64,000 nt of DNA from Semisulcospira habei (taxonomy: Eukaryota; Mollusca; Gastropoda; Semisulcospiridae). The translations under genes were made by a program, and so were the position numbers. The notes beneath the pieces were generated by a model. The model had not been told where the DNA came from. It was given only the letters and a program-made list of their open reading frames with translations, and made no database searches. The stretch spans positions 141,020,120 through 141,084,119 of the forward strand of contig BTPG01000003.1 in the NCBI GenBank assembly GCA_036245525.1, in the 5' to 3' direction. Position 1 is the first letter of the stretch; every line of letters starts with the position of its first letter. Of this stretch, positions 63,121 through 64,000 are shown piece after piece.

Positions 63121-63341
63121 TTAACCCATAAAGCCCTGGAAGACTGTGACCCGATGCGGATGGACCATGATATTTCAAGGTTGGTGTCAGAATAGCTTGG
63201 CGCCGTTAGGCGCCAAGCAATTCTGACACCAACCTTGAAATATCATGGTCGATCTGTCTCCAGAACTGTGATATAGACCTCAGAGGATATCTACAACAAC
63301 AACAAAGTTGATAATTGTGTCCTCAGGGTGTCAGGAGTTAA
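63121..63341. mobile_element. B-related hairpin, complete, several paired changes
   Basis: TTAA at 63121-63124 and 63338-63341. ATATTTCAAGGTTGGTGTC pairs with GACACCAACCTTGAAATAT; the B consensus reads ATAGTTCAAGGGTGATGCC, so four or more substitutions occur in both arms. Outer parts match 5043-5255. Confidence 0.9.
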
Positions 63342-63518
63342 TCCATTCACTAACAAAACAAATGGTTTTTAGAGTGAACCCAAGACAAATGCTACCCCAC
63401 GCAACTAAGGAACGCCAAAATAACTGTGGCCAGCAGGAGGCCTGGAACGCACAAAGTTGCGCGTCTTTTCAGCCGAGCGGTATCTTCAGTAGCAGATAAG
63501 GGGTTAAACCTACAGCAA

Positions 63519-63690
63519 TTAACCCCTTCATTGCCAGTGTCTTTTTCAAATCATTGTAAATTCAACGCTCAAGATCCCCATCGGGAAAAGGAAACTGGAA
63601 GCGGCTTCAGGAAGAGGCATAGAGCCTCATAAGCCCCCGCAAATGCGGGGGCTCATGAGGTTCTATGCCTCATGCAGTAAGGATGTGCTC
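63519..63690. mobile_element. family D element, right end unclear
   Basis: Starts TTAACCCCTTCATTGCCAG. Stem 63608-63677 pairs AGAGGCATAGAGCCTCATAA with CTCATGAGGTTCTATGCCTC around CCCCCGCA-AA-TGCGGGGG. Confidence 0.82.
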
Positions 63691-63783
63691 GGTATTTCAG
63701 TAATTGCAATTAGATATTTCCGAAACGACAGACTGCGCGTCTCGCGCTAATTAGTGACACAATAATAACTTAAGAGGAAGAAT

Positions 63784-63794
63784 AGTAGTAGTAA

Positions 63795-63832
<38 letters not shown>

Positions 63833-64000
63833 ATGCATTAAAAATAAAATATTAATAATGCGTTAATAATTATTATTTAATATTAGTAGTAGTATTATTA
63901 ATATTAATGATAAAAATAATCATAATCATAATAATAATCATTATAATAATCATCATAATAATCATCATAATATAATAATAAAAGATAGCACAGTCACTGT
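63784..64000 (+). repeat. (TAC)n/(TAG)n and AT-rich AAT/ATC repeats
   Basis: TAGTAGTAAT meets about 12 TAC units (63797-63832), making a short palindrome; the rest is ATTAATA- and AATCAT-type repeats up to the window edge. Confidence 0.9.

Overview
This window looks like intergenic, repeat-dense nuclear DNA from a eukaryote. I recognised no host protein-coding gene, rRNA or intact tRNA on either strand. Everything identifiable is a transposable element or a simple repeat: 5'-truncated non-LTR retrotransposons (LINEs) of at least three types, tRNA-derived SINEs with Pol III A and B boxes, long AG/TC, TG/CA and poly-C/G tracts, and above all dozens of short palindromic (hairpin) elements. The mix of CR1/L2-like and I-like LINEs, SINEs and abundant hairpin elements suggests a marine invertebrate, plausibly a mollusc. 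That is an inference from style, not proof.

The dominant feature is a set of hairpin element families. I name them A to Q; the letters are mine. A: ends TTAA-CYCATTCAG, hairpin core with AATTCAAGGGTAGTGCC and a centre at GGCGCC. B: ends TTAA-CTCATTCTACC, same type of core with AGTTCAAGGGTGATGCC. C: ends TTAA-CCCTTTGGCTGTC, about 90 bp, almost entirely stem. D: ends TTAA-CCCCTTCACTGCC, about 190-260 bp, with a central stem CTCATGAGCCCCCGC. E: GC-rich stem, ends often CCCAGTAAGCAAAAGG. F: stem GTGCTGGTCTGTGATTTTGG. G: stem ACTGACGAGCAAAAGAAATG. H: ends TTAA-CTCATTYGCGG, about 80 bp, stem GCCGCATCCGGATGCG. I to Q are families with one to a few copies. A, B, C, D and H have unrelated interiors but share the same terminal pattern (TTAA, then CYC or CCC, then A/T-rich) and many copies are cleanly bounded by TTAA. 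Several neighbours share a single TTAA.

Layout. 1-1000: open but 5'-truncated LINE reverse transcriptase on the minus strand, running off the left edge. 1.2-15 kb: hairpin families, two tandem duplications and a 0.36-kb dispersed repeat pair. 15.1-16.5 kb: CR1-like LINE remnant with a B element apparently nested in its 3' region. 17.4-19.8 kb: a SINE split by an I-type LINE (reverse transcriptase plus RNase H), with both sets of target-site duplications visible. 20-27 kb: hairpins, GA, ATA and CA tracts, and a 400-bp G/T-skewed block. 27.6-29.9 kb: family J array interrupted by an L2/CR1 LINE. 30.1-30.76 kb: a 27-bp minisatellite between inverted arms. 31-37 kb: a TA-flanked hairpin, LINE tails, D and B elements. 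37.6-39.6 and 47.9-50.9 kb: LINE 3' ends alternating with (TC)n tracts. 40-63 kb: more A to H elements, two larger E elements, SINEs, and a degenerate minisatellite of about 48 bp at 59.9-60.6 kb.

The most interesting signal is symmetrical variation. In individual hairpin copies, private base changes in one arm are matched by the complementary change in the other arm (for example at 12.83, 54.2, 62.1, 55.85 and 8.5 kb). This holds in at least five unrelated families and suggests either copying of one arm from the other or selection on the folded form. No transposase that could drive these elements is present in the window.
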